Position numbers and translations under genes: made by a program
In this document: positions 19,326 through 29,400 of the stretch, piece by piece
How the letters are laid out: each line of letters opens with the position of its first letter
Numbering within the stretch: position 1 is the first letter of the stretch
Assembly: GCA_023229785.1 (NCBI GenBank)
Contig: JALNYV010000023.1
Coordinates: 1 to 38,035, forward strand
Length of the DNA stretch: 38,035 nucleotides
DNA from: Candidatus Dojkabacteria bacterium
GTDB taxonomy: Bacteria > Patescibacteria > Dojkabacteria > SC72
Direction of reading: 5' to 3'
Notes under the pieces: generated by a model
The model's database searches: none
The model's input: the letters and a program-made list of their open reading frames with translations, nothing else
Told to the model about the DNA's origin: nothing

Positions 19326-22211
19326 TTATGTTCCTCCGACCATTGATAATGTTAAATTTGCGTGTTGCATTATGACATTGTTTGTGGCGGTGTGGTTTGA
19401 AACTGAAAGACTTATTTGGTCATTCACGGCCAAGTCAAGAATTAAAGTTCCACCAAGAGTAACTGGCGTGTTGGCAGTTATCATGTTGGCGTGAGCCGTT
19501 CCCTTTGTTTGAGCTGTGCCGCCTTTCATTACCGCACCCTCAACCTCTTGATTAGCGTTTGCACAATACACAGACAAAGACCAGTTGATTAAATATCGCC
19601 CCGCCTTCTGTACAAGAACATAATGGTCATCAGGGAATGTGCAGAGATTCAATTCTCCACCCGTTAAATTGCCATCAATCTCGTAGTAGGTATCTGTAGC
19701 TGAAACTGTAACAGTTTGGGTTACATTACTGGCATACATCTCTCCGTAAGGAAGTCCTGAACCATCTCCTGTCCAGTAGGTATCACCATCCGTAATAATA
19801 TTTGTTCCTGTTAATGTTCCATAAAAATCAACACCCGAACCATTCCCAAGTATTGTTAAAACGTCATTCATTGCTGTCCAGTTGGACGTTGCACCTGTTC
19901 TAAAACTAATCGGTTTGCCTGCTGGAACTCCTGTATTGTCCTCAAGAGAGAATATTGAACCCGTAGATGCACCCACTAATAGTAGTCGTGAACTTCCTCC
20001 AGTGAACTCAAAACTAAATCCATTACCTGTTGTGCCACCCATTCGGAATATTGGGTCTTGAGCAGCACTAAAATTAAACACATCCCACGTTGCATCTTGT
20101 CTGAAGTAACTTAAGTTACCCACGCCAGCACTTCCAAGTACGTCTCTCAGGTAAAGCGTGTTATCTAAATATGCGTTAGTGACATCAACAAATTTTCCAA
20201 AAAATCCTTGTGGTGTTATGAGGTCTCCTTGTGCGTTAGGATAAAGGTCAACTCCATAAGGGGAGTTTGGAAGTGGAACGGTAGTAGGGAAAGTTGCTGT
20301 AAAATTAAACGCCGTTGCTTCTGTTCCGTCTCCCCAGTTTACACTATTTGTCAAAGTATAAACTGCACTACCCGTTGCACCCGCTATGTTTGGAGTAGTA
20401 AAGAAGTATACCAAATATCCCACAGCACCAGTTACAGCATCCCACGTTACGTTAATATGATATGGGTCTGGGGTAGAATCGGGATAGAAATAATCTCCAT
20501 CACCTGAAGTGCCCGAAAATACTTTAGTACTACCATCTAAGAAGTAAGCCCATATTTGAACTGCAAAATAATCGCTTGAAGCGTAAGGGATGTTAGTCGT
20601 GCCTATGCCAACTTGGGTTATAACAATATTTGCACCATTTACGTTATCAATGGTCGTAGTTTCTTTGAAATCAAATGTGCCACGAAATGTAGCATCTGAA
20701 CCTATATTTAATTTATACGCTGAACTTACATTACTGTCTAAATAGAGAGTACCTTCAGCTTCAACGTGTAAATCTTGGGTGCTGTCGCCATAGATGTTAG
20801 AAGTATTACCACCACTACCAACAAATTTTAAAGTTGTGCTTAAATTTATATCATAGACTTGGTTTGAATATGGGACGTAAGTGTCAGAGGCTGTCGTGGT
20901 GTCAAGATAAGCTGTCGTATCTATACTCAATGCACCCGTTCCACCTGAAGTTTTAACAAATCCATTAGAAGTAAGAGTTGAAATTGTTACACCTGCATTT
21001 ATTACTAAAGTCTGGCTTGCAGGTGTGGCGTTGAAAGTTCCATAAAGTAATGCCCCTGCTTTACCTCCTGCTGTATTAACTCTATCTATTGAGTCTATAT
21101 AAAAAGAACTTGAAGCGGTATCATATTTACCTGCCCTATATCCTATTTTAATTACTTCATCTCCGTGTAGTCCTGAAATTCCAGAACCTATAATTGTGCT
21201 TCTAGACATTGGAGAACCAAGACTTCCACTTCCCGCACTATATCCAACTAATGTATTATCATCTCCATTTGATATTAACTGTCCAGCGTTACCCCCAACA
21301 GCAGTATTTCTAGTACCTGATGTTACAAATGTAAGTGTGCCATATCCTAATGCAGTATTATAATCCGCCGAAGTATTATTTAAGAAATAACCAGCACTTT
21401 CACCAACTAAAGTATTAAATCTAGCCCCTGAAACAAGACTATTTCCTGCTAGGTAACCTAACTGTGTATTACTGTCAGTATTATTAAATTTTATTCTACT
21501 TGTTACTACTAAATCAGGAAACGTAAAAGTCCCGACTGTGGTTTGGGGGGTGGTTTGGTTTATGTTTAGTTTAGCATCTAAAGCAGTTGTAAGATTTGTA
21601 TTATCGTAAGGGTCGCCTGTGATGGTAGCGAAAGTGCCACCGCCTGAGCCACCTTGTTTGTTTATTAAAAATTTAGTCCTCTGGTCAAGAATAGATAAGG
21701 CTCGGTCTACACTTTCTTGGGTAGAGAGTTTGTCTGAATCTTCTATTTGTTTAAGTTTTATTTTAAGGTCGTCCTTCTTGCCTGTGTTTATCTTTTCTAC
21801 TATCTGTTCTCGGTCTTCGTATTTGGCTACTTCTTTTATTTCGTTAGTTACGATGGGCTTTTCAACGATGGTTTCGGTATGCTCTACCACCTTTTCCACA
21901 ATAGGAACTTTAATAGATGAAGCAATTTCTTTTTTATCTTTTTCTGTAAGAACATAGTCTTGTCCATCTTCAGGAACTGCAATTCTATCTAACACATTTT
22001 GTGCTATTTTTTCTTCGTCAACATCGTAGACTAATTCTTCTTCTAATTTTTTTTTTAACTCTTCAGACAAAGTATCAAATTTGGTATCAATCTTAGTCTC
22101 AAGTTTATCAACTTTTTCATTTAAGTTTTTAGCCACTACTTCCACAGGGTCTGCTTTTTTATCTTTCAGTTCTTTGAGTTTGGATATTAAATTGTTATAA
22201 TTTTCTTCCAT
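19326..22211 (-). CDS. Large tail fibre / receptor-binding protein
   Basis: The 961-residue protein starts with coiled coil (1-160, for example KVDKLETKIDTKFDTLSEEL) ending in the anchor LDQRTKFLINK (175-185), which also occurs in the next upstream gene. Repeats at about 245-345 (NTQLGYLAGN, NTLVGESAGY, NTALGYGTL, NTAVGGNAG, NTLVGYSAG) resemble beta-roll heads of trimeric adhesins. A fibre body follows. The last 135 or so residues look like a jelly-roll C1q/TNF-type tip (DHYVLVQKAGRYLINWSLSV). It likely binds the host surface. Confidence 0.8.
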   Translation of the reverse strand: MEENYNNLISKLKELKDKKADPVEVVAKNLNEKVDKLETKIDTKFDTLSEELKKKLEEELVYDVDEEKIAQNVLDRIAVPEDGQDYVLTEKDKKEIASSIKVPIVEKVVEHTETIVEKPIVTNEIKEVAKYEDREQIVEKINTGKKDDLKIKLKQIEDSDKLSTQESVDRALSILDQRTKFLINKQGGSGGGTFATITGDPYDNTNLTTALDAKLNINQTTPQTTVGTFTFPDLVVTSRIKFNNTDSNTQLGYLAGNSLVSGARFNTLVGESAGYFLNNTSADYNTALGYGTLTFVTSGTRNTAVGGNAGQLISNGDDNTLVGYSAGSGSLGSPMSRSTIIGSGISGLHGDEVIKIGYRAGKYDTASSSFYIDSIDRVNTAGGKAGALLYGTFNATPASQTLVINAGVTISTLTSNGFVKTSGGTGALSIDTTAYLDTTTASDTYVPYSNQVYDINLSTTLKFVGSGGNTSNIYGDSTQDLHVEAEGTLYLDSNVSSAYKLNIGSDATFRGTFDFKETTTIDNVNGANIVITQVGIGTTNIPYASSDYFAVQIWAYFLDGSTKVFSGTSGDGDYFYPDSTPDPYHINVTWDAVTGAVGYLVYFFTTPNIAGATGSAVYTLTNSVNWGDGTEATAFNFTATFPTTVPLPNSPYGVDLYPNAQGDLITPQGFFGKFVDVTNAYLDNTLYLRDVLGSAGVGNLSYFRQDATWDVFNFSAAQDPIFRMGGTTGNGFSFEFTGGSSRLLLVGASTGSIFSLEDNTGVPAGKPISFRTGATSNWTAMNDVLTILGNGSGVDFYGTLTGTNIITDGDTYWTGDGSGLPYGEMYASNVTQTVTVSATDTYYEIDGNLTGGELNLCTFPDDHYVLVQKAGRYLINWSLSVYCANANQEVEGAVMKGGTAQTKGTAHANMITANTPVTLGGTLILDLAVNDQISLSVSNHTATNNVIMQHANLTLSMVGGT

Positions 22212-22215
22212 AAAA

Positions 22216-23736
22216 TTACCACGTCGTTAGAGAACGCCAAGCCCCGTCCGCATAAATCTTAAATGTATTATCAAACGTGTTGATTTGAAATAATCCTTCT
22301 GAACCTGTGCCATCACCTGTATCGGTTTTAGTTACCACCAATCCTATAGTTCTTCCTTCTATCGTTACAACCCCCGCACTTTCTCTATGAAAAGTCGTAT
22401 CTGTTGCGTGTCCGAGTTCTAGGGTATCTACCGCTAGAGTTTCTAGTGTTCCTGCTGTTCCGTTGTTTACTTCCAATATTCCTGCGGAAGTTCGACTGAT
22501 TCCTATATCAAATGTTGAGTTAAATGGGTCAGTTGTGTTAGCCCACATTACTCTAATAGCACTTCCTAGTTTTGTAAGACCTTGTAGGTAGATATTGTCC
22601 TCCACATCACGTTGTAAGAATAAAGAAGCTCCGTCTTTTGAGTTTAAGACTAGGTTGCCACCTGTATCAGTTCTAAAGTTGGCGTAAGTTGTTACAGCGG
22701 TGCTTGAGTATACCGAACCGAAAACAGTTGCTCCTGCGGTGTCTTGGATGGAGATTTGAGCTGCGGTTGATTGTCCTGCACCTGTTCTTACGATGAGTTG
22801 AGAAACACCTGTTCCTGCTGTGGCATCGTAGGCTTGTAGTTTTGGAAAGGTTAGTGTGCCGACAGTTGTTTGAGGTGAGGATTGGTCTACGTTTAGTTTA
22901 GAAGTTGCTAGTCCTGAATATTGGGTGTTGGTAGCGTTGTCACCTGTGTTTGCACCACTTGTATTTCCTATGACTACAAGTTGAGCATCTGAAACATAGT
23001 TAGCATCGGTGGCTTCGGTAATATCGCCTGTGTCTAAAACAACAACTCCAGTTTGTCCATTAACTGAGTCTACTGCACCACTACCTGCTTGCACATCTGC
23101 ACTCAATACACCATCAGTAATTGTAAGTCTGTCTCCTATCTTAACACCTCCTAAGGTAGAAGCCGAAGCAGTTGGAAGTGTATAGGTTGAACTTTTGTTT
23201 ATTAAAAATTGTGTGCGTTGGTCTAACACTCCGAGAGCAAAGTCTAATTTTTTTTGTTTCTCTTCTGTAGAGAATTTATCTAAACCTTTGATAGCGGAAG
23301 CGTCTAGTCGGGCGTCTTTCTCTAAAGTTTCAAGTTTAGTTTTAATCTGCTCCGCTGTGTCTAACTTTATGTCTTTTTTGGATTTTAGAGTTTCAATATC
23401 AGATTCTATGCCCGATAAGTCAATTTCTTGGATATTCGTAATTTTAGCCGATAATTCGTTCGCATACTTGCCTAGTGTGCCTGTAATGTCCTTCTTAAGG
23501 GCTGAAAATGCGTCAGACAGCGAGTTTCTTTCACTTTGGGTGAATTGTCGCTCTCTAGAAATAAACCCCTCTAATTGGGCTTTAAATTGAGAGATGGAAT
23601 TATCTGTGGCTAGGTTCTCTTTTTTGACTATGGTTACGAGAGCAGTTACCACTTCAATAAGTTCCTGTGGTGAGACAGTATTCCTATTGGCTAGTTCCAT
23701 TAGTTTTTTTAGTTTTTCTAGTTTATCTTTATCCAC
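22216..23736 (-). CDS. Tail fibre protein (paralogue)
   Basis: This 506-residue protein shares with the fibre downstream the order of an N-terminal coiled coil, the LDQRTQFLINK segment (171-181) and a PQTTVGTLTFPKL stretch. Its middle has TLGGVKIGDRLTITDGVLSA, typical of phage fibres, and DSVNGQTGVVVLD. The C-terminus is beta-rich and ends EGLFQINTFDNTFKIYADG. It probably forms a second fibre or a base for the long one. The start is GTG at 23736; the frame is open further upstream without an ATG. Confidence 0.75.
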   Translation of the reverse strand: MDKDKLEKLKKLMELANRNTVSPQELIEVVTALVTIVKKENLATDNSISQFKAQLEGFISRERQFTQSERNSLSDAFSALKKDITGTLGKYANELSAKITNIQEIDLSGIESDIETLKSKKDIKLDTAEQIKTKLETLEKDARLDASAIKGLDKFSTEEKQKKLDFALGVLDQRTQFLINKSSTYTLPTASASTLGGVKIGDRLTITDGVLSADVQAGSGAVDSVNGQTGVVVLDTGDITEATDANYVSDAQLVVIGNTSGANTGDNATNTQYSGLATSKLNVDQSSPQTTVGTLTFPKLQAYDATAGTGVSQLIVRTGAGQSTAAQISIQDTAGATVFGSVYSSTAVTTYANFRTDTGGNLVLNSKDGASLFLQRDVEDNIYLQGLTKLGSAIRVMWANTTDPFNSTFDIGISRTSAGILEVNNGTAGTLETLAVDTLELGHATDTTFHRESAGVVTIEGRTIGLVVTKTDTGDGTGSEGLFQINTFDNTFKIYADGAWRSLTTW

Positions 23737-23820
23737 TTGACTTTTTTCTTTTAATTTAGTAATATACTTATATGACTGAATTCTTAATCTACTTTGCTTT
23801 ATTTTTTGTAATAATCTTTA

Positions 23821-25473
23821 TCACTGCTGGATTTGAGAGACCGCTCCCGTAATTATCTTTTTAGCAGGTTCTATCGCTTTGCCTAATTTAGGTGCATTTG
23901 TTACTACTTTCCCGATTGCTTTTGGAGAAAATAGTGGAGCTAATAAAATTAGAAATGGATTCAAAACAGCCGCACCAACACTTACTGCTCCACCCCCACC
24001 GAATCCTCTAATAAAATCAGGCAACACTCTCTGGAATTCTGTTCCTGCTAACATCCCCGAAATATCTACTCCACTTTTTTTAGTCAAGTCATCTATAACT
24101 TTTAAGTATGTATTCTTATCTTCTTTGAACAAGCTAGTCATTTTATTTATTGCTGTTTGAATCTTTGTTGGGTCTGTATCACCAGCTCTCACTACATCGT
24201 CTATCTCATTTAACATCTTGGAAGCAGTAGAATAATTACTCCTTAATTTTCCTAATTCAGGGTAGACTTTTTCAATAGCCTTAGAATAAACATTGTGCAT
24301 CTTTCCTATTGCCACACTACTTACACTCTCTATACCTTTCTCGTATTTAGATAGAGCATTTATTCTTGAAGCAACATCTTGAACACCTTTAACTGAAAAG
24401 TCTGTCTGATTTCTTATTGTGTCCCAAACCTGCTGTATTTGTTTTCTTTCACTGGCATTTACAATCGAACTATTTAACTTATCAAAATCTAACTTATTTC
24501 CTTTAACAGAAATTCTTAAATCTCTAAATGCTTGTGGCACACTTTCTTTTGCTCCTTCAAGTATTTTCTTAAATTTTCCCTTTACTCCACTGAAAACAGA
24601 AGTTCCCCCGACAGTTGCAGTTCTTGCGGGTTTTATTCTTGGAGATAGTTTTGAAAGTTCCTCTAGTCCTTTACTAAATCCACTTTTTAATTCTGAATCT
24701 AGTCCTTTGTATGCTTGGACTGCTTTACTCCTCACTTCTTCGGTTGTCATTTTCATACCAGCTTTTACCGCATCACTACCTGTCATAGCTTTTTTAATTG
24801 CTTGTTTTGGAACTCCTGATGTAAATTCTAATACAGGAGCTACTGCTGGCTTTAATGCTTTTATTCCTGCTCCTAAAATAGGTGATATTGCTCCTATTCC
24901 TGCTGAAATTCCCGTTTCAGATAAGTCTCCACCAGACTGGATAGCTGATACCCCTCCCAATTCAGTTGCCCCTATTGCAGATTTAGCTGCCACTTTAGTA
25001 ACTTTACCGATTGTTGATACTGCATCTACTGCCTTTTTAGCTTTTGTTGCTACACCAGCGGGGATAAAAAACTCTGCAATCTGCTCCCCAGTTTTTCCTA
25101 TATTTTCTGCCACTCCTTTAGCTTTTAGATTTTCTTCATTCAATAATTTTCCTAAAAATTGTCCTTTCTCTGCTCCAGCTTTCAACGCTTCTTCAGAATA
25201 TACATCAGGAATTTCTAAAGATTTCGGTAATAAAACATTTCCAATTTTAGTTCCTATTTGACCTAAACCTTTTACAGTGGACAAAGCACCTTTGGCTATT
25301 CCTGTGCCTACGCCTTGAAGTCCACCCGTCTTTTCAGTTGATGGTTGATTTTCATTTAATCCTTGAATAGTATATCCTCTTGAGGTTAGCCCATCTAAAA
25401 TCTCCTGAGGTTCTACTCCCATTGGTCTTTTGTTTATTAACTCTTTAGTTTGTTCTATTGTTAGGTATGGCAT
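23821..25473 (-). CDS. Internal virion protein (putative membrane-active / ejection protein)
   Basis: From the ATG at 25473 the protein has 550 residues. A helical N-terminus (YLTIEQTKELINKRP) is followed by long Ala/Gly-rich hydrophobic helices around 150-230 (IGATELGGVSAIQSGGDLS, AGIGAISPILGAGIKALKP). A coiled middle and a Gly/Ala C-terminal helix (GGGGAVSVGAAVLNPFLILL) complete it. Such proteins are ejected by podoviruses to help DNA cross the cell wall. It overlaps the upstream virion gene stop. Confidence 0.6.
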   Translation of the reverse strand: MPYLTIEQTKELINKRPMGVEPQEILDGLTSRGYTIQGLNENQPSTEKTGGLQGVGTGIAKGALSTVKGLGQIGTKIGNVLLPKSLEIPDVYSEEALKAGAEKGQFLGKLLNEENLKAKGVAENIGKTGEQIAEFFIPAGVATKAKKAVDAVSTIGKVTKVAAKSAIGATELGGVSAIQSGGDLSETGISAGIGAISPILGAGIKALKPAVAPVLEFTSGVPKQAIKKAMTGSDAVKAGMKMTTEEVRSKAVQAYKGLDSELKSGFSKGLEELSKLSPRIKPARTATVGGTSVFSGVKGKFKKILEGAKESVPQAFRDLRISVKGNKLDFDKLNSSIVNASERKQIQQVWDTIRNQTDFSVKGVQDVASRINALSKYEKGIESVSSVAIGKMHNVYSKAIEKVYPELGKLRSNYSTASKMLNEIDDVVRAGDTDPTKIQTAINKMTSLFKEDKNTYLKVIDDLTKKSGVDISGMLAGTEFQRVLPDFIRGFGGGGAVSVGAAVLNPFLILLAPLFSPKAIGKVVTNAPKLGKAIEPAKKIITGAVSQIQQ

Positions 25474-25474
25474 A

Positions 25475-27091
25475 TTATTTTTTTCCATAAAAGAAAGTAT
25501 TAAGCCAACTAGCTACTGGACTACTAGGAGCTGTTGTTTCTTGTGGTAACGCTGAATCAAGATAAGAGTTGGCGGTATTACTTATTTGTGTAACTCCAAG
25601 ATTTTGATTAAGTGTGTTTAATTGTGTTTTTAAGTTTGAGTATATGCCTTTGAATCCTGAAACATCTCTGCCCGCCGCCGCCATTGTTTGGAAGTTATTA
25701 TCCAAAGAAGATTTAATCGTTGAAAGCGTCATCGCTAGTAAAAGATTGTTGGTGTCTTGTGGAGTTTTTATATTTCCAAGTGTTTGTTTATAGTTGTCTA
25801 TGTCTTGATTCGTAAGCACGCCCACTTCTCCATAAACACCTCTTGCAAGGTTTGGTATAAGAGCTTGGAGTTGAGCATTTATCAACTTGGCTTTAACATC
25901 ATAAGGATTATTATCTCTTAAAATACCTAATATTGGACCAGTGTCCTGTCCTTCAAGAGTTTTCTGCAAACTAGATATTTGATTAACAACTGTTAGCCCT
26001 TTTGTGATAGGCAACACCTCACTTTGTGTCATAACCCTGCCACCTTTACTTCCGTCAATCATTTGGTCGGTATAAATGCTAGAAGTTGGGTCAAGATTTA
26101 TCAAGGTAGATATTTTATCTGCATTTTTTCTGTCTGCTCTTGCTTTGTTTAAATTTTCAAGTTTTATCTGTCTATCTAGTGGGTCATTGATATATTTTCC
26201 TGCAATAATAAGAGCATCTTCCAAAGCTGTCGGACTTGAAGTATCTATTTGTGAAAGAGAGTTAAGAATTCGTGCTTTATCTTTTTCGTCTGCGAATTGA
26301 GCCACATTTAGTTTTAAGTCTCTAATAGTTTCTAGTTTACTTTTTTGGTCAGCATAATTTCTAGTGTCTTCGGTTAGTTTAGCTTGAAAAGCTCTATCTT
26401 CAGCTTTAGAGAAAATGTCTTTGTTGTTGTCGTAGATAAACTTTTTAGCTTCCAATTCAGCCTTTAAGGGTTCTAGTTGGATTTGTACTTGTCGGTCAGC
26501 AATGGCTTTTCCTGTGTCGTATCGGCGAAGTGCGGCACTTTGAAGAATTGCCAAATCAGCTTGTTTGGATAGAGATTGTCTGTTTATACGATTTATTTCA
26601 TCTTGTGCTGCCCCTTTTGTGATTCCATCAGGATTTGTATTTTGTAAAGATTCAATTTGTCTGCGGTTGGCTAGTTGTTCGGCTTCAATCTGTGAAGTAT
26701 ATTCGTCTAGTTGTTTTTTTGCGTCGTCCACTCCTTCGGCTTGATACGCATCTTCTTGCATTTGCCCTGAAGTTCCGAGAGTCCTAATAAGGTTGGTTAT
26801 TTCATTCTCGCCTGTTGCTAGTTTTGCTTTTGCGTCTTCTTCAGTTTTTGTCTGTTCGTTTATTATAGATTGATTGTTACTTTCAATATATCCTGAAGCT
26901 CCTACCGCACCTGTTGGGGTTGTGGTTGGGGGAAAGGTCATAGGAACATTCGTGCCTGTTAAGGTTGTAGGTGGAATTATATTTATAGGAGCATTTGGAT
27001 TAGATAGGTTCGTAGTAGAACCATCAGGATTTGTCCTTATCCTTGTTTCTGTGTCAAACGATGAACCTGATTTTGATTTTAAGATTGCCAT
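25475..27091 (-). CDS. Large structural protein, probable internal core/ejection protein
   Basis: The 538-residue protein has a proline- and threonine-rich, probably disordered N-terminus (NIIPPTTLTGTNVPMTFPPT), a long helical coiled middle (about 80-330) and a C-terminal helical domain with ARGVYGEVGVLTNQDIDNYK and LLAMTLSTIKSSLDNNF. It lies between the tail protein and the membrane-active protein. This suggests it is packed in the capsid or tail of a short-tailed phage. No family name is certain. Confidence 0.6.
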   Translation of the reverse strand: MAILKSKSGSSFDTETRIRTNPDGSTTNLSNPNAPINIIPPTTLTGTNVPMTFPPTTTPTGAVGASGYIESNNQSIINEQTKTEEDAKAKLATGENEITNLIRTLGTSGQMQEDAYQAEGVDDAKKQLDEYTSQIEAEQLANRRQIESLQNTNPDGITKGAAQDEINRINRQSLSKQADLAILQSAALRRYDTGKAIADRQVQIQLEPLKAELEAKKFIYDNNKDIFSKAEDRAFQAKLTEDTRNYADQKSKLETIRDLKLNVAQFADEKDKARILNSLSQIDTSSPTALEDALIIAGKYINDPLDRQIKLENLNKARADRKNADKISTLINLDPTSSIYTDQMIDGSKGGRVMTQSEVLPITKGLTVVNQISSLQKTLEGQDTGPILGILRDNNPYDVKAKLINAQLQALIPNLARGVYGEVGVLTNQDIDNYKQTLGNIKTPQDTNNLLLAMTLSTIKSSLDNNFQTMAAAGRDVSGFKGIYSNLKTQLNTLNQNLGVTQISNTANSYLDSALPQETTAPSSPVASWLNTFFYGKK

Positions 27092-27095
27092 ATAT

Positions 27096-29102
27096 TTATT
27101 CTGCTGGTATTTGTGTGCTTCTTATTGGTAATACTTCACCTATTTTAACACCTATCCCTCTTAATTCACACTTAATCTCAAGGGTAGGAGACGGTTGTGC
27201 TAATGGTAGATATTTAAATCCATCTGTATCGCTTGCACTTATTGTTCCGAGTTTTATCCATTTATCTATCGTAATACAAGACTTTGCGTTAGTGATTATT
27301 CCTCGTATTGTTTCGTCTAGGGTTACCTGATAAGTTGAACCAACGAGTGTAATTATTGTGATGTGTGCTGACTGTCCTGCTCCTGCTCCTGCAAAAATAT
27401 GCACCTCATCTCCAACTTCTGCTTCTGATAAATCAGCGGTGGTTTCAAAATAATATCCATTAGCATCCCAAGTAATACTTGAACCAGAATATGTATCAGC
27501 GTATAAGGTCATATCCCCCACTACAATAGGTTCTTTGTCTTCCACTTTGGCTTTCACTATGATTGAACTTTGTGGAGAAAGTTTTGCATATTTAACCGCA
27601 ATGCCTTGCCAGTTGTCTGAAAAATTATTTGTTTGAAACTTGCTGGTAATGAAATAGCCACGATTAGACATTTGTGGAATGGTGGCGTTGACGGTATTTA
27701 CTCTGGCAGTAGTAACATCATTTGGTATTACACTAGCACCCAAAAATGTAGGCATCACACCTGTATCATCATATCCGTCATAGGTTCGCATTTTTCTCAC
27801 AACACCTAAATCTTTAACTCTTAAAGACTCAATTCCATAGTCTTTTCTTTTTACATAAAATAAATTATTTAAAGTTCCATCTGTAATATCTAAAGCTGTG
27901 TTGGCGATAGCTTCATCGTAAGTGTCTGCCAACTTAATCGTTGTAGTATTCAAAACTATTGCATAATAAACTCTCTGACCTGTGAGTCCTAAATCAGTTG
28001 CTTTGAGCCACACTTCATCTCCTGTTGCTAGGTAGTGCGAAGCGGCGAAAGTTAAAATATCAGAACTTGCAGTTACATCTTCGGGAACATATTGAGAGTA
28101 GGAAGGTGCGAATCTGTGATAGAATCCTACTTCAGGGTCGTAGCAATACACTCCTCCTGAAAATCCGTATCTATATGGTTTGTTGTTTTGTGAAAACTGT
28201 GGTGTGGAAGCGACATTTACATATACCACATCACCATCCACAGTCATTATGTCTCCCAAGTCAATGGAGTTAGCGGGACCCAAATCTATCAAGTCATCTT
28301 CAAATCTGAATGTTGGAATACTCCCAAGTTCAGTAAATCCTCCGCCATTAAAATAAAGAAGTTGTCCTGCTGAAGTGAACAGAACCCAAGAAGACTTATA
28401 TGCTTTGACTGAAAGAATAAATGAGTCGTTTATTGGATAACAAGAATTAGCATTCACTGTCGCTCCGTCCCAAGTATAAAAATAAGCATTGCCTTGATTT
28501 TTCTTTGAACGAGTTGCCACTCCTATCATTTGGTTAGAGTATGAAAGTCCTGTAATTACAAAACTTGCAGGAATAGTTAAGTTTGTGGTGTTGGCATAAG
28601 AAGTATTGTATTGCCAGACCACATTATCGCCCACCCCTCCTACAATGGTATTTTTATTTACAAATAATTCTGCAAAATCTAATTGTTTTGAAATAACACT
28701 TGCATAGACACTATCTCCATCAGCACCTGTGTATGAATAAACTGCACCTCCTGCAATATGCCACAATCCTCCTACCCAGATAATCACTCTTGAATTTGGA
28801 ATCCAGCCAGTGTAACCAGTGTCTTCTGAAAACGACATTGAAGCGATATTGACATTAAAAGCTCTGTCGTTGGTTATTACTTTGAATGAGCCAGTTCCAT
28901 AAGGGAATAATTCAACTGGTAAATCTAAATTGGCATCTCCGCCTTCAGCCACTACATCACTAAATACATTACACATCGGAGGTGCTAGTTTGATATATCC
29001 TTTTTCATCCAAGTCTATATTTTTTGTGTAAGCCAAATAACCCTGAATAGAGTTTATCCCGTTGGTTACTACTATTTGTTTGTTATCTTGTGGTAGTTTC
29101 AT
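27096..29102 (-). CDS. Large beta-rich tail protein (tail hub/nozzle-like)
   Basis: From the ATG at 29102 the protein has 668 residues. It is rich in beta strands with repeated WVL, YFYTWDG and GGVYCYDPEVGFYHRF segments like propeller or tail-nozzle proteins. Its N-terminus KLPQDNKQIVVTNGINSIQG leads straight into strands. Position between connector proteins and ejection proteins fits the podovirus tail nozzle. An upstream start to 29144 overlaps the previous gene and is less likely. Confidence 0.65.
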   Translation of the reverse strand: MKLPQDNKQIVVTNGINSIQGYLAYTKNIDLDEKGYIKLAPPMCNVFSDVVAEGGDANLDLPVELFPYGTGSFKVITNDRAFNVNIASMSFSEDTGYTGWIPNSRVIIWVGGLWHIAGGAVYSYTGADGDSVYASVISKQLDFAELFVNKNTIVGGVGDNVVWQYNTSYANTTNLTIPASFVITGLSYSNQMIGVATRSKKNQGNAYFYTWDGATVNANSCYPINDSFILSVKAYKSSWVLFTSAGQLLYFNGGGFTELGSIPTFRFEDDLIDLGPANSIDLGDIMTVDGDVVYVNVASTPQFSQNNKPYRYGFSGGVYCYDPEVGFYHRFAPSYSQYVPEDVTASSDILTFAASHYLATGDEVWLKATDLGLTGQRVYYAIVLNTTTIKLADTYDEAIANTALDITDGTLNNLFYVKRKDYGIESLRVKDLGVVRKMRTYDGYDDTGVMPTFLGASVIPNDVTTARVNTVNATIPQMSNRGYFITSKFQTNNFSDNWQGIAVKYAKLSPQSSIIVKAKVEDKEPIVVGDMTLYADTYSGSSITWDANGYYFETTADLSEAEVGDEVHIFAGAGAGQSAHITIITLVGSTYQVTLDETIRGIITNAKSCITIDKWIKLGTISASDTDGFKYLPLAQPSPTLEIKCELRGIGVKIGEVLPIRSTQIPAE

Positions 29103-29103
29103 A

Positions 29104-29400
29104 TTATGTATATACTGGTATATAATAAGTCGTCCCTGAAACAATTACTTGTAAAAATCCATCAGGATTGTCTAAAACGGAATTAGTACCTACTGATTGA
29201 CCAACAAAATCTACTGAAGTTACCGCTGTGATATTTTCAGATGACACAACTTTAGAAGAAATTATCAATGGTGAAATTAAATTTATTCCTAATCTTTCTC
29301 GGAAAGCACCTTCAACCAAAAAAGGAATAGTCGCAAAAGACTTCAAATCTTGAATTTCTTTTTCTAGCTTATTTATGCGTTGTAATAATTCTTGTTCCAT
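29104..29400 (-). CDS. Small coiled-coil tail protein, 98 aa
   Basis: The N-terminus is a short coiled coil (EQELLQRINKLEKEIQDLKS) and the rest is beta-rich (LIISSKVVSSENITAVTSVD), ending GTTYYIPVYT. This design, trimeric coil plus small beta domain, is common for tail adaptor or fibre-base proteins. It shares a base with the upstream structural gene and ends one base before the tail hub start. Confidence 0.6.
   Translation of the reverse strand: MEQELLQRINKLEKEIQDLKSFATIPFLVEGAFRERLGINLISPLIISSKVVSSENITAVTSVDFVGQSVGTNSVLDNPDGFLQVIVSGTTYYIPVYT

Noticed and set aside
23773..23853. Plus-strand 26-codon hydrophobic frame (MTEFLIYFALFFVIIFITAG...)
   Set aside because: No ribosome site or promoter, opposite strand to all other genes, and it overlaps the end of the internal virion protein gene.
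24419..25261. Plus-strand frame of 280 codons opposite the internal virion protein
   Set aside because: It is a shadow of the Ala/Gly-rich minus-strand gene: low-complexity Ser/Pro/Ala composition, no ribosome site, and every supported gene here is on the minus strand.
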